From positions 59,821,522 through 59,885,521 of the forward strand of contig OX104117.1 of assembly GCA_944474755.1 (NCBI GenBank): a stretch of DNA of 64,000 bases, written 5' to 3'. The position numbers and the translations under genes were made by a program. Origin of the DNA: Limnoperna fortunei. Its lineage: Eukaryota; Mollusca; Bivalvia; Mytilida; Modiolidae. The notes beneath the pieces were generated by a model. It ran no database searches. It saw nothing but the letters and a program-made list of their open reading frames with translations, and had not been told where the DNA came from. Shown piece by piece: positions 36,801-51,073 of this stretch. Numbering within the stretch: the first letter of the stretch is position 1; the number at the start of each line of letters is the position of its first letter.

Positions 36801-38236
36801 AGATCTTTAGAAAAGACTTTAACTTTGATCGAAGGAACAATGCAATAAACGTGAGACCTACATCAAGATTTTCAATAATTATTCCAACTTGAGAATAGAA
36901 ACGGCGCGATTTGTATAACAATTCTGTTTAAAATGGCATCAAAAGTCAAATCATTTAAAAAAGTGACTTTAGAAAATAAAAAAATAACGAATCATTTTAA
37001 TGAATAAATCAAGATATCAAGAAACGTAATCTTCTTGATTGTTTGCGAAACAGCAGATTACAATTGTAATACAGCAGACGAACAATGTGTCATTGTTAAC
37101 GAAATCTGTGGATAAATGTAAACATAAAGGATTCGTTACAATTAATGTGCTGAATCACCATAAGACTCGGAGGTGTTAATCGTAAACATGATGTAGTAAA
37201 CAAACGGACATTTACATATATTTCATTTTAAAACAGAAGCGACGATAAAACAAATAGAACAACTAAGGTCATATAGAAGTAAACTTATTGAAATAAATTC
37301 AAGACACTGTAGTAAACGAGGAGAATAATAACATAGACAATTATATTATTTATCTTATAGCACAGATTAAAAAAAATATTTATTATAATGTCGAATGCTT
37401 GTAACGCCAGCAGAGCAGTTTCCGAAAATATAACATTCAAATACCAATAGTGTCTTACTTCAAGATTTAAGCGTAGTGACGTTTGTACTACACACGAAAA
37501 ACAGTTTCAAATCGAAAATAGTCAAATTTAAAATATTTGACGAAATCCTCGCATATTATCATAAACATGTTTTTTTATATTTGTCTGTTAAAAATGCCAC
37601 ACATGTATACAACAACAGACAACGTGACTGTTCTTTCGATGACATTTACTGTGGTGCTTTGTGCATACTTCAATATGTTTCTTCATTCTATTATGTTGAT
37701 CACCACGTAATCACAGATTGAAATGCGGAGAGATCTTAGGTCTCAGGAATTCCACCTCCCCCTAAACCCGGAAAAAAAGAAACCACGAAATTACAATATA
37801 AAACTTAAGTTTTTTTAAAATTTCATTTTTATTTGCCGATTAAGGGCCAACCATGTATGTATTATTCTCAAATAATACTTCCGTAGGTCAAATTATTGGC
37901 CGTCTATATTATACTACCCGCTTATTTGATTAATTCAGTCCTTATATCATCACAAAGCGTCCGGTTATGGTTATGGTGTAATATTAATGAAAGACGAAAC
38001 TCCTAGTAGAAAATGATAAATTAGTATAATTTCTCAATATGCTTATCTGCAGTGGAAACTTACATGAGTTCAGCACGGATTATCCGATATTAATTCAAAA
38101 ATAATTCTTGTGTTTTGTAAGTTGTACAGATCTTGAAAAAAATTCAATGTGTTAAATGAAATATATATTGAATTCATATACCATACTGTACATTATGACG
38201 CAAAGTACTTATGTGTCGACGCTATATTACTCGTGA
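33831..38236. other. Gene-poor AT-rich DNA upstream of DRGX
   Basis: I see no coding exon, RNA gene or clear transposon. Short open frames are compositional. Upstream regulatory elements for DRGX may lie here but none can be pinned down. Confidence 0.5.
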
Positions 38237-39110
38237 TCATTGGACACAATGAGTTTGACGTTGGAAACAACTTCTATTATAGCTAGACTGGGGGAATTTC
38301 TTCCCTTTGTCAAAAATATTAACATTATATTACTCGTCACAAATATTAACATTATATTACTCGTGATTTCGCTGCACCAGTAATAGTTTTGTCCTGTAAA
38401 CTTTTATAACGCATGAACATTCGATAATAAAAAAATGAATAACGACGAAATACTTCTTTGATTTGATCAACGAACTTAATGTCATTTGTTAAAATATTGA
38501 AAAAAGTTGTTCATATAATATATCGATTTGATAAATTGGTCACTGCTCTATAAATGTAAAAATGTACCAACAACTAAAGTAATAGCTTGTTATTTTATCG
38601 GATTTCATGCTACATAATTAATTTCATAAATATTTATCAATCAATGACAGCAGAGTCATATCTTTAATTCTCAATTCCCTGAGACAATTGCTCTTAAAGA
38701 TACATTTAAGAACAATTTGTTAACTTTATAAATAAATATATTTCACACCATGAGAATAATTTAATTCCTGAAATTGCATTTATTTGTAAAACATGAAATA
38801 TGAGGGATGACAGCGAGTCAGAAATATGCAGTTTTTGTCACATTGTAAAACTTAAAACCAGACTAAAATACAAATATAAACTGGTACCTGTTAATCTAGT
38901 TTTATTTCGAAGACATACAGTACCAGGTTATTTGCTAAAACATTGAGTATAAAGAGCAATTTGTTTGTTATGGAACAAATAAAATTGAATTAGGACTGAA
39001 TTCAGACTAATATTCAAGCCATGACTGATCATTGGACACAATTAGTTTGACGTTGGAAACAACTTCTATTATAGCTAGACTGGGGGAATTTCTGCACTTT
39101 GTCACAAATA
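38237..39110 (+). repeat. Two direct copies of an 84-bp sequence 790 bp apart
   Basis: The phrase GATCATTGGACACAATGAGT through AGACTGGGGGAATTTCT occurs at 38237-38320 and 39027-39110 with few mismatches. Next to copy 1, CAAATATTAACATTATATTA is also tandemly repeated (38315-38365). The two copies may bound an insertion. Confidence 0.85.
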
Positions 39111-42100
39111 TTAAATTATACTCCAAAATGGGATAAATAATTTATCCTACATCTTTGTTTCATATTTATAATGTTATAATGGTGTTCTATAATGTTATTA
39201 GATCGTTTATAATTTTATCAGATTAATGTCGATTTATTGATCAGAACAAAAGATGGATGTATACCAGCTGGATATTAAGTTAAAACATAGAAAAGAAAAC
39301 ATTGCATTATTAATTTAAGGAAAACTAAAAAATTTTTTCTCTTAATTTGTGAATTACATTGCTTGCAAATCGTTATATAGTCAATTAAAACTATGTGGTA
39401 AATAAAATTTGGTTAGAAGATCAATAAGAAGATATTAGAGGATTGTTGAACATATGACCATTAAAGACAAAAGCGAAATCACGAGTAATCTAATGTTTAT
39501 GAACAGAAACAACAACAGATCATAACAACTACAAATTAAGAAGTAGAAAGCATGACCTTTAAACAAAGATGACATTACGGCAATCCAAAGAGTAAAATAT
39601 ACACAGAATCTTGAAATGTTTGTTAGACTGGCCAACAGGCAAATAATATTGAACCAAGTATTCAAGTTAAAAAAAGTCATATATTAACTTATGTTAGTAT
39701 GTTTCCAATTCAAGTCTTACATGATAAAATCTAGTCAAGTAAATTAGAATACATTTAAATAGAAATTTAAAAAAAAGAATCTGAGAAGTCTTTAATATAA
39801 AATAATATAGACGAAATATACAAACGATTAAGTTCCAGAAAGATAAGTTTTGGCTATGCATGCCTTTCTAATTAATACTACTAAACCCACGTGTCTAGTT
39901 ACAACGTTGATATGAATGAACCAAGTTTCTCTTGTTGTATACACAACACACGTCGATCTAATAATAATCCTGTTTATTGTTTAGCGGCCACCCAATGAGT
40001 ACCAATTTTGATAAACGGTTCAGTTTGACCATGGATCGAATTTGTTAAAACTGAAAACATCCAAACATTTTTAGAAATAAGTAAACCCTAAAACAAAAAG
40101 ACTATACGCATGTTTAAATCTTCTACAGTAAGCTATTTCATGGTTACAAAACTTTAAATGGCCTATATTGAAATATTTGATAGGACTTTAGATAGAAAGC
40201 AAACTAAAATATAATACATGTACATATGATGCTCTTTTTGATGTTATGTATCGGACGCTTTCAACTAAAAATCAACATTCTGAGGCGTGAAATAATGTCT
40301 TGATGACTAGACAAAATCAAACTGAGAAAGAAAACGTAATTTACAATAAAACTTAAATAACAAATTACGTTAAAGTCACATAGTAAGTATTAACTGTTGT
40401 TAAATTTACATTAAATAGTTACACAACTGCTCAACCATATATAAACTGATTCTAGTCGTTCATAAACCATCAAAGAAGGTGCGGTTGGGGAAAATATAAA
40501 TGTATCACATGTGATTGTTCAAAAGGAGACTTTGGAAGTAGAAATCGATGTTACGGGAAGCAACTCAAATGAAATAATGTCAATTGGATATCTGAACAAT
40601 ATTCAAATAAAGATCTAAAAATAAGGTCATCTTCGGTGGTCTATAAACTATACCGTAATCCATTAGGTTGTTAGGAAGATATTGTTGAAAAATTATACTT
40701 ATGTCAAGAATTGTTAAGAATATTGTAGATTTATTTATTTTTAAATAGTAACGGAGAACAAAACCAAATTATAACTCAATATTTTTGTTTAAAAATTATT
40801 ATTAACATACAAATGCCTTTCTAGTGTGGTTTGACAACAGCATTATTATGTCTCTTAGATAAAACAACAAAGCCAAAAATAAAAAAATGTTGCAGAAGTA
40901 TATATTAAGTTCTTAATATTTATATATTGTATAATATTATATAGGTAGAACAATTACTTAACAATAGAAACCAGAACTGCAGTTCTTACTAATGGGCTTG
41001 TGATGCCTTGACATACCCTAAAATACAATTTGTACTCTTGTAGTTTTTAAAATGCACAATTTTACCAATCTTGACCTTTGCAATTAGAAACATTTCGATG
41101 AGAAATATCCAAAATACTTTCATTTTCACACGCGTTGAGCTAATACTAGAACAACCTTAAACGAAGAAATAGCTTAAAAACAACAAGTCTTATCTTTGTT
41201 TTCGAGGCTGAATGATAGTAAAATGCACGACGCCTTATAAATACCATAAAAAAACAAAAACAAAACGAAAACGTAATTATTTGCAAGAGCACTTGTTTAA
41301 TATATTAAGAATCTAGTTTTAAACGGTTAAAGAGATCCAGGTAACCTTCCACCTATTTATGCTTCACAAAAACAGGTAGAAAACACAACACTTTCAAACA
41401 TACAGACTACATACAGAATCACAATTTACAACACAACACGAGAACAGCACATGGTATAAATGTCTTGGCATGCAAAAAACACACACAATTGTGTGGCTGC
41501 ATTTGACCGGTAAATGTGTGTCGAAGGATTGACAGGTTGAAGAGTGGGGCAGGATTTTAACCTGTTAAACCTCACGTCTCTTGTTAAATCTAAACAATAC
41601 AGACCATGCAAAAACATGTTACACTAACATTAAGCAAAATAACAACTATACGTTTTTATTACTACATGTATACTGCATTAGTTGGGATCTGTGAATATTG
41701 AAATAATAAAAATTCGGCATTATAGCCTAAATCTTAAAGCTGTGTTGTTTATTAAATATTTTATTGGACAGCCTAACTTTGTCTTAGCTATGATTAATAT
41801 GTAGTTTAGTTAGACTGTTCATAGTGTTTATAGTAGAGGTACAGTTGCGATACAGCATATCCAATATGTTCGCTCGTTTCGTTCAGTCTTCACTCTGAAC
41901 CTTTACCCATTGTGGACTAGGGTCTGGTTCCCTAGTCTGTGTGTAACACACTGAATGTCTATCAGTGCATTAGCCATACTTTTGGACAACTGATAAAATA
42001 CTTTAGAATCAGCAGTATTTATACAAATTTCTAGTGAAAAGTGTTCACTTTGTGTACTTGAAATTTAATAATAATTGAGGATTCTCTTTAACTCATACAA

Positions 42101-42734
42101 TAATTTTGCCTGTGATTAAACTATAATTAATTGGTTTATTACTATCAAAACACCTATTGTATTCTGCATGTTGGCATTCCTTGAATAGAAATTTTTAAAA
42201 TGTTGGCATAGGTTGAAGACACCATCTCCGATATGGTAAAATAGGAAAATAAGTAGAAGGTAGTTCAATTGATTGACGGTTTATTTGTATTTTTTAAAAT
42301 AATTGACAAAAACAAGAATTATGCTTGGAACCAATTTAAGGGTATATATAAGCAACATAAAATTTAACAAGTTGATAATTTGATTTTTAAGTATTTATTT
42401 TTTAATTTTCAAAGCTAAGAAATTCTCTACGAACGATATTTCAAAATTTATCAATACTATGGTGTAACATTTGAATTGTTATATAATACTCATTTCCGCC
42501 AAGTAACATCAAATAAGATTATGCAGTATGATTTTAAAGATGGTTTCTTTTTACCTTCTTAAATGCAATATCAGTGGTGTAGATACAGCATATATAGCGT
42601 TGGCCTTGAATCATATCAAACATTTCGACTTGTTATGGCAATTAAATTCTCAAAGATAGTGAACTTGAACTGGACACACAAAGGTGTGTTCAGATATTTA
42701 TAGTTCATATGCTATCACAACTGGCGACATGAAT
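39111..42734. other. Gene-poor AT-rich DNA
   Basis: Nothing supportable. A small perfect hairpin GACTAGGG/CCCTAGTC lies near 41923-41940, and a GC-richer patch at 41440-41600 carries no recognisable motif. Confidence 0.45.
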
Positions 42735-42835
42735 GCCAGTTGCATGCCTGTCTAAGCTACTTCGCCAATAAAACATATGACGCAGTAGTGTAAAAATTGC
42801 TGAAAGTTGCATTAAATCACAGACAGGTAAACAAT
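42735..42835 (+). mobile_element. SINE tail fragment
   Basis: AAAATTGCTGAAAGTTGCATTAAATC and CAGACAGGTAAACAA match the 3' part of the local SINE family. The head is missing or too diverged. Confidence 0.55.
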
Positions 42836-45136
42836 ATCACATATGGTCTGTTAACTTTGTGATTATGTCAAGCAAAAAATATCATTGTAATTATTACTGT
42901 CTATTTTTAATAATTAAAAACCTAGTCTAGTCATGATTGTCTATACCTTTAATTTCCTAGTGGAGATTTCACTATAGTCAATTTTATGTCGTAAATATTT
43001 TCTATTATTTAGTTCTTCCCACTTTTCCTATTATGTTGAAACTAAACTATTGTATGTTGTTATTTTTCCACTCATGAAAGCATTACTTGTCTAAACATAA
43101 TACAAAAGATCCATTGATTCTCAGACAAGATCTGTTACACAGCTGACTTGTACAGAACAACGTGTACCATAGCTCAAAACCCAGCGGAGAAAAGAAGAGA
43201 TAAATTTGATGCAATTACTTATAACTAAATTAAGATATGTATTTATTGAATTTACGGTGGAAACCAAATTAATCAATCTAGCTTTGTTTCATACAGAGTT
43301 TTAATAATCCATATTGCCATAACATAGCCCTCGGAAGTCAAATGACATTTCACGGCCCGCTTCCCGTTAATTCTCTATAGATCTACTTCCAACCCTCGAT
43401 CAGATTACTAAAGGATGTAGTATTAATAGGTTTTACATTTTCTATACAAATTAACGAGGCATAATGTAATTTGTCGTCTTTACATTTAATAAATTAATAT
43501 ACAGACCGTTTGCGATCCTAAGCCAACTAGGGAATATCGTCATATACGAAAGCATCTGCAAAGTCTTAGCGATATCATGCTCCCGAATCGTAAAGTCATT
43601 AAAATAATGTAAGTAGGGTATTAGATTAGGGACTTAAGATAAATTTACAAACACTGAAGTCAGACATAATTTGTTCCTTTCATTAGACGGCCATAATAGA
43701 CGTAAGTCGGGATTGTTTACAATGTCCTTTAGGCGGAAACCATATAATAAGCACAATACAAAAGGAACAAGGGTGGTAAATGGAGTTGTTCTTCAGAATG
43801 GTACCCCGGAGACCCAATAACTACTTTAATTTACCCGAAGTAATATGTCACGATAAGATATATCTTGTTTTAATTGATGAGAAATTTGTTAATCATTTTT
43901 ATAATTAAGAAATGATAACGCCATTTTTGTAGTTTCAAATATCAACCATTATTTGAATCGCCAAGGAACAAAGTATCAACATAACAATCAAACATGCAAT
44001 ATCTTGAACAAAGAAATTATTATTAGGCAATAAATATCATTTTAATCATGTTGCTTAAATGAATTGCAGTCTGCGTCCACCCACTTTGCTCGATACTGCA
44101 AACACATAATCAAGGTCTATGTTGTTAAATAATTGTTATGTTTACGTTGTAAAGTTTTGTTGAAACATTATTTTGAAGAATTACATTAGTTTACTTTATA
44201 AAAAAATCGCCGCTTTAAATATGATTAAATTTTAATACAATAAACAGTTTAATCACACTCATGCAAAGGAATCTTAAGATAGATGTGGCATTATTTATTA
44301 AATTTTTGTTTTTTTTAATGCTCTACATCTTTTGAAATTTGTTAAACTTTCAGAACTTATCTCGACTTCAATGTATAAAAGATGAACAAAAACGGTTATT
44401 AAAAATTGTAAACAGAGTGGAAACATGGTTTAGTTCCAATCAGCCAATATTTTTCCGGGGACGATGTTTGCCAATAGGTTATTGTAGATATATAATTTGC
44501 ATGATCGGCAGACTTAATAGGGTGTATACAGTTATCGCACATGCCACTTTCCACCACTCATCTGTTGAAAATATAAATGTTTTGCTGAAACCCTTATATA
44601 ATAATTGTTTATATTTAGAATAAAACGGCTGACGAATAGTGTAATTATAGGATTAAACACATTTAAAAGGAATTTATGGATGTATCAACGATTCACTCAC
44701 AAAACAAATTAGAGTCCGAATGACTTTTTAGGAATCTGTAATCGCTTACCCAGGTACCTTGGGTTGCACTTATAGCTTTATTACACTGATATAGTCAAAT
44801 AAATGGCATTAAATACGTTTTGATATACTGGTTAGTATTACTAAAATGTACAAGGTTACAAAAATGTTTTTAATTGGAAATGTATAATGTTTGCTTATTT
44901 ATCACGAACAACACGGCAGTTTTATAGTACTTCGAAGTCAAAGAAACAGTAGTTCAAAATTTGTTCATAACTTTGACGTAGTGGTACAATTAGTTTAATG
45001 AATGCATTCAAAAGTCCTGTCATGAATCATTTTAAAAGTTGACTTATTTTTAAACCATGCCTTACTGTTCGCAGTTTTCGATATAGTTTTAAAGATAAGT
45101 TAAAAGACAGAAAAAAAATGGATAAACAATAGTCAT
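42836..45136. other. Non-coding DNA with a denser patch at 43340-43830
   Basis: No gene supported. 43340-43830 is less AT-rich than its flanks and free of visible repeats, so it is a candidate conserved non-coding element, untested. The 94-residue plus frame at 44339-44623 has no recognisable family. Confidence 0.4.
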
Positions 45137-45490
45137 TAAAGGGCAGTAACTTATAGAAAATGATTCAATTTGCAATTTACAATTTTATATTTTTTCTGGC
45201 GACATTGTTTTCTGTTTTCAATTTTTCAAGATTTTCAAGTTAAAAGCCAAGCACGCAAAAAATGTTTAAAAAAAATTACAAATTACAACTTTTTAAAGAA
45301 GACACTCTGCGTAAAGGGCAGTAACTTATAGAAAATGATTCAATTTACAATTTCGGCGATGAAGACTTTTCTTTATAATTTTTGCTTTCCTTCTTTTTTC
45401 AATTTTTCAACTTAGATAAGAGCAAAACACGTACAAAATGTTTGACGTATAATTATAAAGTGCAAATTTTAAAGTATACACCCTATGGAC
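45137..45490 (+). repeat. About 176-bp tandem repeat, roughly two copies
   Basis: AAAGGGCAGTAACTTATAGA followed by AAATGATTCAATTT starts at 45138 and again at 45314. Both units continue through TTTCAATTTTTCAA and an AAAATGTTT end. Confidence 0.85.
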
Positions 45491-46889
45491 CCTAAGGACG
45501 ATTTCTTCAATTTCGATTCTATTTGGCCCAGTGGTTTATGGGAAAGATTACAATTTCGCATTCTTTTATATTTGCTGTTTTTAATCTTATTTTTAACTAC
45601 AACGGTCTAATGGATTGAACTCAACGTTTCTCAGAAGACCTTACATTATTGTGTTTTTTTTAACACCGTATGGCTATATACTAACAAATAGCCTATGCAG
45701 ACTTGGAGTGAGATCTTTATCACTGAGAATACATTTAATGTGGAAAACGTTCTAAACGCAAGGCACATGCGATAAATATTTATTTAAAAAGTTATTCTAT
45801 TGTGTAACAAATACAAAGCAAAATTACTATTTTGTTCAAATACAAAGCAAAATTACCATTTTGTTCGGACAATAATAATTTAGTTACTTATTTAATTACT
45901 ACAAGACCTATCTCATTATATCTCAATTCTGTGTGATATCATTAGATAAACCAGTTGATAGTCCTAAGTGCTTCCATTTGATTAGGTCCCAATAAATGAT
46001 TTAAAACCCATTACCGCATTAGTTCTGGTGTCAACGATACTTGTTAATCAGAAATAATTTTCAGTACATCGGGGATTTTAAGACACATTTTATCTCTATT
46101 AATGTCATTAAGAGTCCAATCTCGTTCAATTCGCCGTCATCCGCGGGATAGTCTGTAGAATAAACGTCCGTCGCCACACGAGTTCGATGTTAGAGGGTGA
46201 GATATTATCAGTTCGGAGACATAAAATTGTGGGCTTCATAACACATTTTACGGTGTACCACCTCGAGTCATTTTACGAAATAATGTGTTAGATGTGTTTT
46301 TGAGTTAAACGCCAAAAGAATACACAATTAAATAAGAGGAGAAATAAAAAACTGTTTTATAATATAAAACGTTTTGTATTCGCACCTTTTTGCTAGAATC
46401 TGCTAGGAAGGTGTGATTTTGTTCAAATAGAAACAATGTTATTAGAAACAAGATGAGGACATTATGTTGTATTAATTACCGATTTCAAACAATTAGTTGT
46501 CATCGAGTAATGTAACATAAGGTTGACCAAAGATTCATGTTGTCAAATTTATCATCGTAAATTTTTCTTTGTCTTCTTTGCTTTTAACAAAAACTGTTTT
46601 CTATTTGCAGCATTTTAAGAGGAACAAAATCTTATATTCATTAAAGATACGTGAGCCGATTCGCTAACGGCGGAAAATTCTGTTTGGTAGGTATGTAGGT
46701 ATTGTTACCCCGAAATGTTCAGTGCTGTGTCGACCGAAATAGTCAAGTTATAAAACAAATGTGCGAGAATTATTTTGTATTTAAACCATATACCAGGAAA
46801 ATCTCCGCAAAACACCGATCAGTTTTTAAAATGTGTTTTTGCGAGAAAACACATTTTTTTCGCGAAAACAATTTTTCCTTACAAATGTC
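45491..46889. other. Non-coding DNA with a candidate conserved patch at 46100-46300
   Basis: No gene supported. Around 46110-46290 base composition is more balanced, with several CpGs and CCACCTCGAGTCATTTTA. Function unknown. Confidence 0.4.
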
Positions 46890-47440
46890 AATTAATTAAG
46901 ACCACATCAAAGTCCACGAAAAAGACAAACTTGAGAACCAACAACCAAAAATAAAGCAACTACAGGCAATAACTCGGTGCAGTCATTTCAAAAGAAATAG
47001 TGGGTTACACCAGATTCTATGGCACCACAAACCTCCCGCTTACATAACTGCAGTGTGTGAGTTGGGGTGTTGATGAAAATGGTTAGGTACTATAAACCTG
47101 ACTAGTCAGTAATCGGAGTATCCAATAATTTCGCAGCAAAATCACTGAATTTAAAAATATGGAAAACTATCTGCACTCATATTTTTCAACCAAAAATGCT
47201 ACCTATTATAAAACTTATTAAAGGATGCGTTCTTGTAACCTTGGTTTTAAAGTCTATTTCCACCTTATGCAGGAGAAGCTGGAATATTGCTGTATAAGTG
47301 AGGAAAATTTATAATTTTGAAAGTAACATCGTCTCATTTTTCCTTAATTCTTGTGCCGATCTGACCATTAGCGTCATATTCGAGGTGAAAGTCTAAAAAA
47401 TGTATATTAAGCTGTTTCTGTGGTTCTTAGATTTCCCGTT
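46890..47440 (-). pseudogene. Decayed retroelement: reverse-transcriptase-like fragment plus 3' region
   Basis: On the minus strand, about 47396 to 47265 reads LDFHLEYD..NGQIGTRI, a stop, then NFPHLYSNIPASPA and another stop. This resembles a motif (LDLHLE..NFPF..SNIPASPAYG) common in reverse-transcriptase-like proteins of bivalve retroelements, recalled rather than searched. 47100-46890 downstream matches 31763-32005. Two in-frame stops make it non-functional. Confidence 0.55.
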
Positions 47441-47519
47441 CTGAAGGATATATTAACGGCTCACTCAGCAAATTGAGAGTTGTTAACTGAAAGGACATCA
47501 CCAATATATCATTGCGTAA

Positions 47520-48260
47520 AATTAAAGGACCAAGCTCGCAGAAATCAGTTTCATAATACAGGAACAAACCGGCAACGAGGGGCACAGCTTGTACCTGGAA
47601 TTGGAATTTCGACTTCCTGCTGAAAAATACATCCTCTGAAACTACAACTTTGTTGTAATTTTAATTTGTAACATCCGTGATAGTTAGCGCTGCTGATGGA
47701 GTTTTAATACCCCGAGGTTAGTCCGGTCCAGCATCAACATTTTTGTGTTGAATAACACATAAAAGCTATGAAATTATCGGTGTAAATTTCAAAATTGTCA
47801 AAATTATAATGTTCTTCCTACCTCAGGTATAGGTTGATCTTAATCATTTTTATGTTCGGCATATTTTGGTTTTATTGTTTTATGCTCTTCATATTCATAT
47901 AGTGTTTGGCATTTTCAATTTTTTGGGTAGAGCGACTTGAATAGACGAAACGCGCGTCAGGCGTAGCAAAATTGCCTAGAACTTTGTTGTATTTTTGATT
48001 CACAAATAAGTTGTTGATCAGAAATCTAGCATACTATAAATCTGTTTCTCTCTATAGTAGTATAGTTTGCCTTTTTGTTCTTTTTTAAAAGTAGAAAAAT
48101 AGGTAATTTTGTAACCTAAAACTACATATTTGTAGGAAAGTGTGGAAGCAGATGCTTTATGTATGATTTCTTTAAGTTCCTGTATTATGAAACTGATTTC
48201 TGCAACGTGTTATTAGATACAAGATAATAGCAGAAGCTAGGTCCTTTAATTTCACGGATA
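47520..48260. repeat. Inverted duplicate flanking 0.6 kb
   Basis: GCAGAAATCAGTTTCATAAT with its AATTAAAGGACC neighbour (47520-47565) recurs reverse-complemented at about 48176-48260. The arms suggest two fragments of one element in head-to-head orientation. Confidence 0.75.
47925..47990 (-). repeat. Dispersed repeat, ACGCCTGACGCGCGTTTCGTC motif
   Basis: The CG-rich phrase AGACGAAACGCGCGTCAGGC stands out in AT-rich DNA and matches the sequence near 25664 in inverse orientation. Confidence 0.5.
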
Positions 48261-50726
48261 GATATACTGTTGATGACCAAGGGCAGCTAAAATACTGTAG
48301 AACTGATTTTAATTAATTATTTTCTTTTAGTTTATCGTGAGGTCAGGTGTTATAAACAAAGACAGGTTGAAAAAATCTCAGCTTCTAACAGATATCGATA
48401 TTAGTTTTAAATTGTCCAACAGTTCTTTAGAATATTTAAGAATCCACATATGATTTATAGAAATACACAAAAAAAGTTTTACAGTATAAAATAGAACAGA
48501 AAATATTTCAGTCAACCTTCTTCACAACTCTTTTAGGGATTTTTAAGGGCGATTATTAACACGTGCGTCAGTAGTGAAGCAAAATATTCCCGAAACACCC
48601 GATGTTACTTCTATTTGACCAAAGAATACAAAATTTATCATTAAAGATACACAAAGTGGCGGTATAACAACTTGCAATCTGACGATATAAATCATATTCA
48701 AATCTGCAATCGTATCTTTTCTGTCGGTTTTGGAAACAAATTTGATTAGATAAATCAGTTCTGTGTAGGGCAGTATCTTTACCAAAACCAAACATATAGT
48801 TTGTATGTAAGGCCAATTATGAAACATTGAAATATTGTTCTAAATTTATAGGTAATACGTGTTTCATATTTTATTACAACGGAAACAGCTAAGAAATCAT
48901 GGATTTTAGTTTAAATTCGTGATCACATCACAAAATTGCATAATGCATGATAACAGAAAACAGTAATCAAGAAATGAGTCTTTGGTAATGAATTATAATA
49001 TGAAACAACGTGATTACGCTTTCTAAATTTTTCCGATATATATGGCCCCTTTACCTTTATTTTAACCTTTCCCTTACCTATATATTAAGGTATCCGGACC
49101 ATAATTGACCACGTGATCATATTTGGTGTCCCGGATGACCATTGTTTTTAAATGGAGCAGACCTCGGTAATCTTCGGCAATCATCGGAAATACTATTTGA
49201 GTAACTAACTTTTTTACTCAAAACTGTTCACGTTGACTCCAAATAAAACATTATATTTAATCGGTATCATTAATTAGCAATAGATTAATTTTATAAAGCT
49301 GAATTTCGTGGTCGAAAAAATAAAATTAAACGGTGACTTCAATTATGGGTCGGATACCTTAATATTGCTACACAGCAGATTTAGAACCCACCAAATATAT
49401 CCTAATATATAGGTGTTATATAAACAAGAAATTAGTAATTACCACTATTTAAAACTTTAAATTAGTTATGACAACTTTTTACTGCTTGGGATTTGGAAAA
49501 ACAACGACTTGAATCCTTGACCTCGATACATTTTTGTCGTGTTATACTTGCCTAAAACTATGAAAACTGATGAACTATTCCAAAGGCTATAATATTTCTC
49601 TGTCGATGTCTAATAAAAATATATGTACAATTTTGCTTCATCATCAAAGATCTTTTTTTTTAATTCTCGATTTTGAAATGTCATTGTCTGTCTAGCTAAT
49701 ATAAATTAATTCAATTACTAATATTTGAAGCTTTTTATAAAGGGATTCTATTATTAATAATCTTATTTGGGTTTAATTCATACCCAAGAGCATTTTCTTA
49801 TGTCATGTCTGTTCGAGAAGTGCTGCAAAAATTTTTAAAAATCGCAAAACCTCAAAAGTTTGCGCTTCCTGTGACTTTGAAATTAATAGACCAGAGAATA
49901 TTACTGCTAATAACATTTTAATATGCTTCCTTGTATCGGATTTATTTTAAATAACCTTACAGAATTGCTAGAAGTCTTGATTCTATGTTATAATTGAAAA
50001 ATATGACACTGTGTATACGTGCATTTTCTGCGTGTTTTTCAGTCTACAAAAAGTCATAATTCATTTGCTATTTCTTTGACCTAGATTCATGTACAAATTA
50101 AGTTTTGTAAAATATATATTTACTTTATTTTCATTTGAATGATACAATTTACTGTGTTTTATAAGGAGAAAACAACTACATGAATTTTGCTCAACAATTT
50201 ATCCAAATTTTACGTGAAATATTCAGTTGACCTTATTAGTTGTACAGATTATGAAGTGTGAATTTCTGCTACATTTAATATTTTAATTGCTATTGTTACT
50301 TTTTTAGTATAATTGATTTGTTTATTGCTGCTTAACGTCAAGCAATCATTTTTTTGTCAGCAATATCGTATTTAGCTCTTGCACGATGTAATAGTTTAGA
50401 CGTTTAAATATTCTGTATATGGAAAGAATTTTCATTTTCTTATATTTTTGTTAGAAATTTTATTGGAAATGTAAAATTCATGTTAATCTCGCAATAACTT
50501 TTAGTATTTTGTATATCTCAAGAAATAAACAATTCTATTTTATTTCCTATCAAGTCCATGGTTATGCGTCCATCGTTGTTCGTCATCACACGTACATAGT
50601 GTGCGGGTCTTCAGTAGACAAGTAAGGCAACTTGTGTACAAATAAGCAGAGGACACACGCTAAATGGTGATACTCGAATATGAGGGCTCAAAACCCTGAC
50701 TTCAAAGATGTTGCGCCCCATCTTAT
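48261..50726. other. AT-rich non-coding DNA
   Basis: No gene supported. Overlapping minus frames at 48543-48827 have no recognisable family or splice context. Confidence 0.45.
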
Positions 50727-50786
50727 GAATGATTGATGTTTAACGTCCATTAAACAATATTTCAGCTATATTCAGGACGTTATATG
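50727..50786 (-). mobile_element. SINE tail fragment cut by a MITE
   Basis: GTTTAACGTCCATTAAACAA and ATTTCAGCTATATTCAGGACG match the reverse complement of the SINE tail. The MITE at 50787 starts where the match ends. Confidence 0.5.
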
Positions 50787-51038
50787 CAGGGGCGGATACA
50801 AGATTTTCGAAAGGGGGCGGAAAAAGGAGTGCAACGAAGTGTTCCTCCCGCGCCTAGCAGAGGCGCATTTACGGCAGGGGTAGTACCGTTAATTCATTAA
50901 TTTATTGCGAGGACGAGCGGGGATTACATTTTTGCCTTTGGCGCTGGTTGTTACCCTCCCTGTTTTCTATATTTTCCGTTCCTTATTTTAAAGGGGGCGT
51001 ACGCCCCTTACGCCCCCCTCCCCCTGGATCCGCCACTG
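50787..51038. mobile_element. 252-bp MITE with CAGnGGCGGAT termini
   Basis: Ends CAGGGGCGGATACA and GGATCCGCCACTG form an imperfect inverted pair, followed inwards by GGGGGCG / CGCCCCC runs. CAGnGGCGGA ends are widespread in invertebrate MITEs and fit hAT-type termini. ATATG on both sides may be part of a target duplication. Confidence 0.8.
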
Positions 51039-51073
51039 ATATGTGTGGAACAAACAACCATTTGACCCCTATA

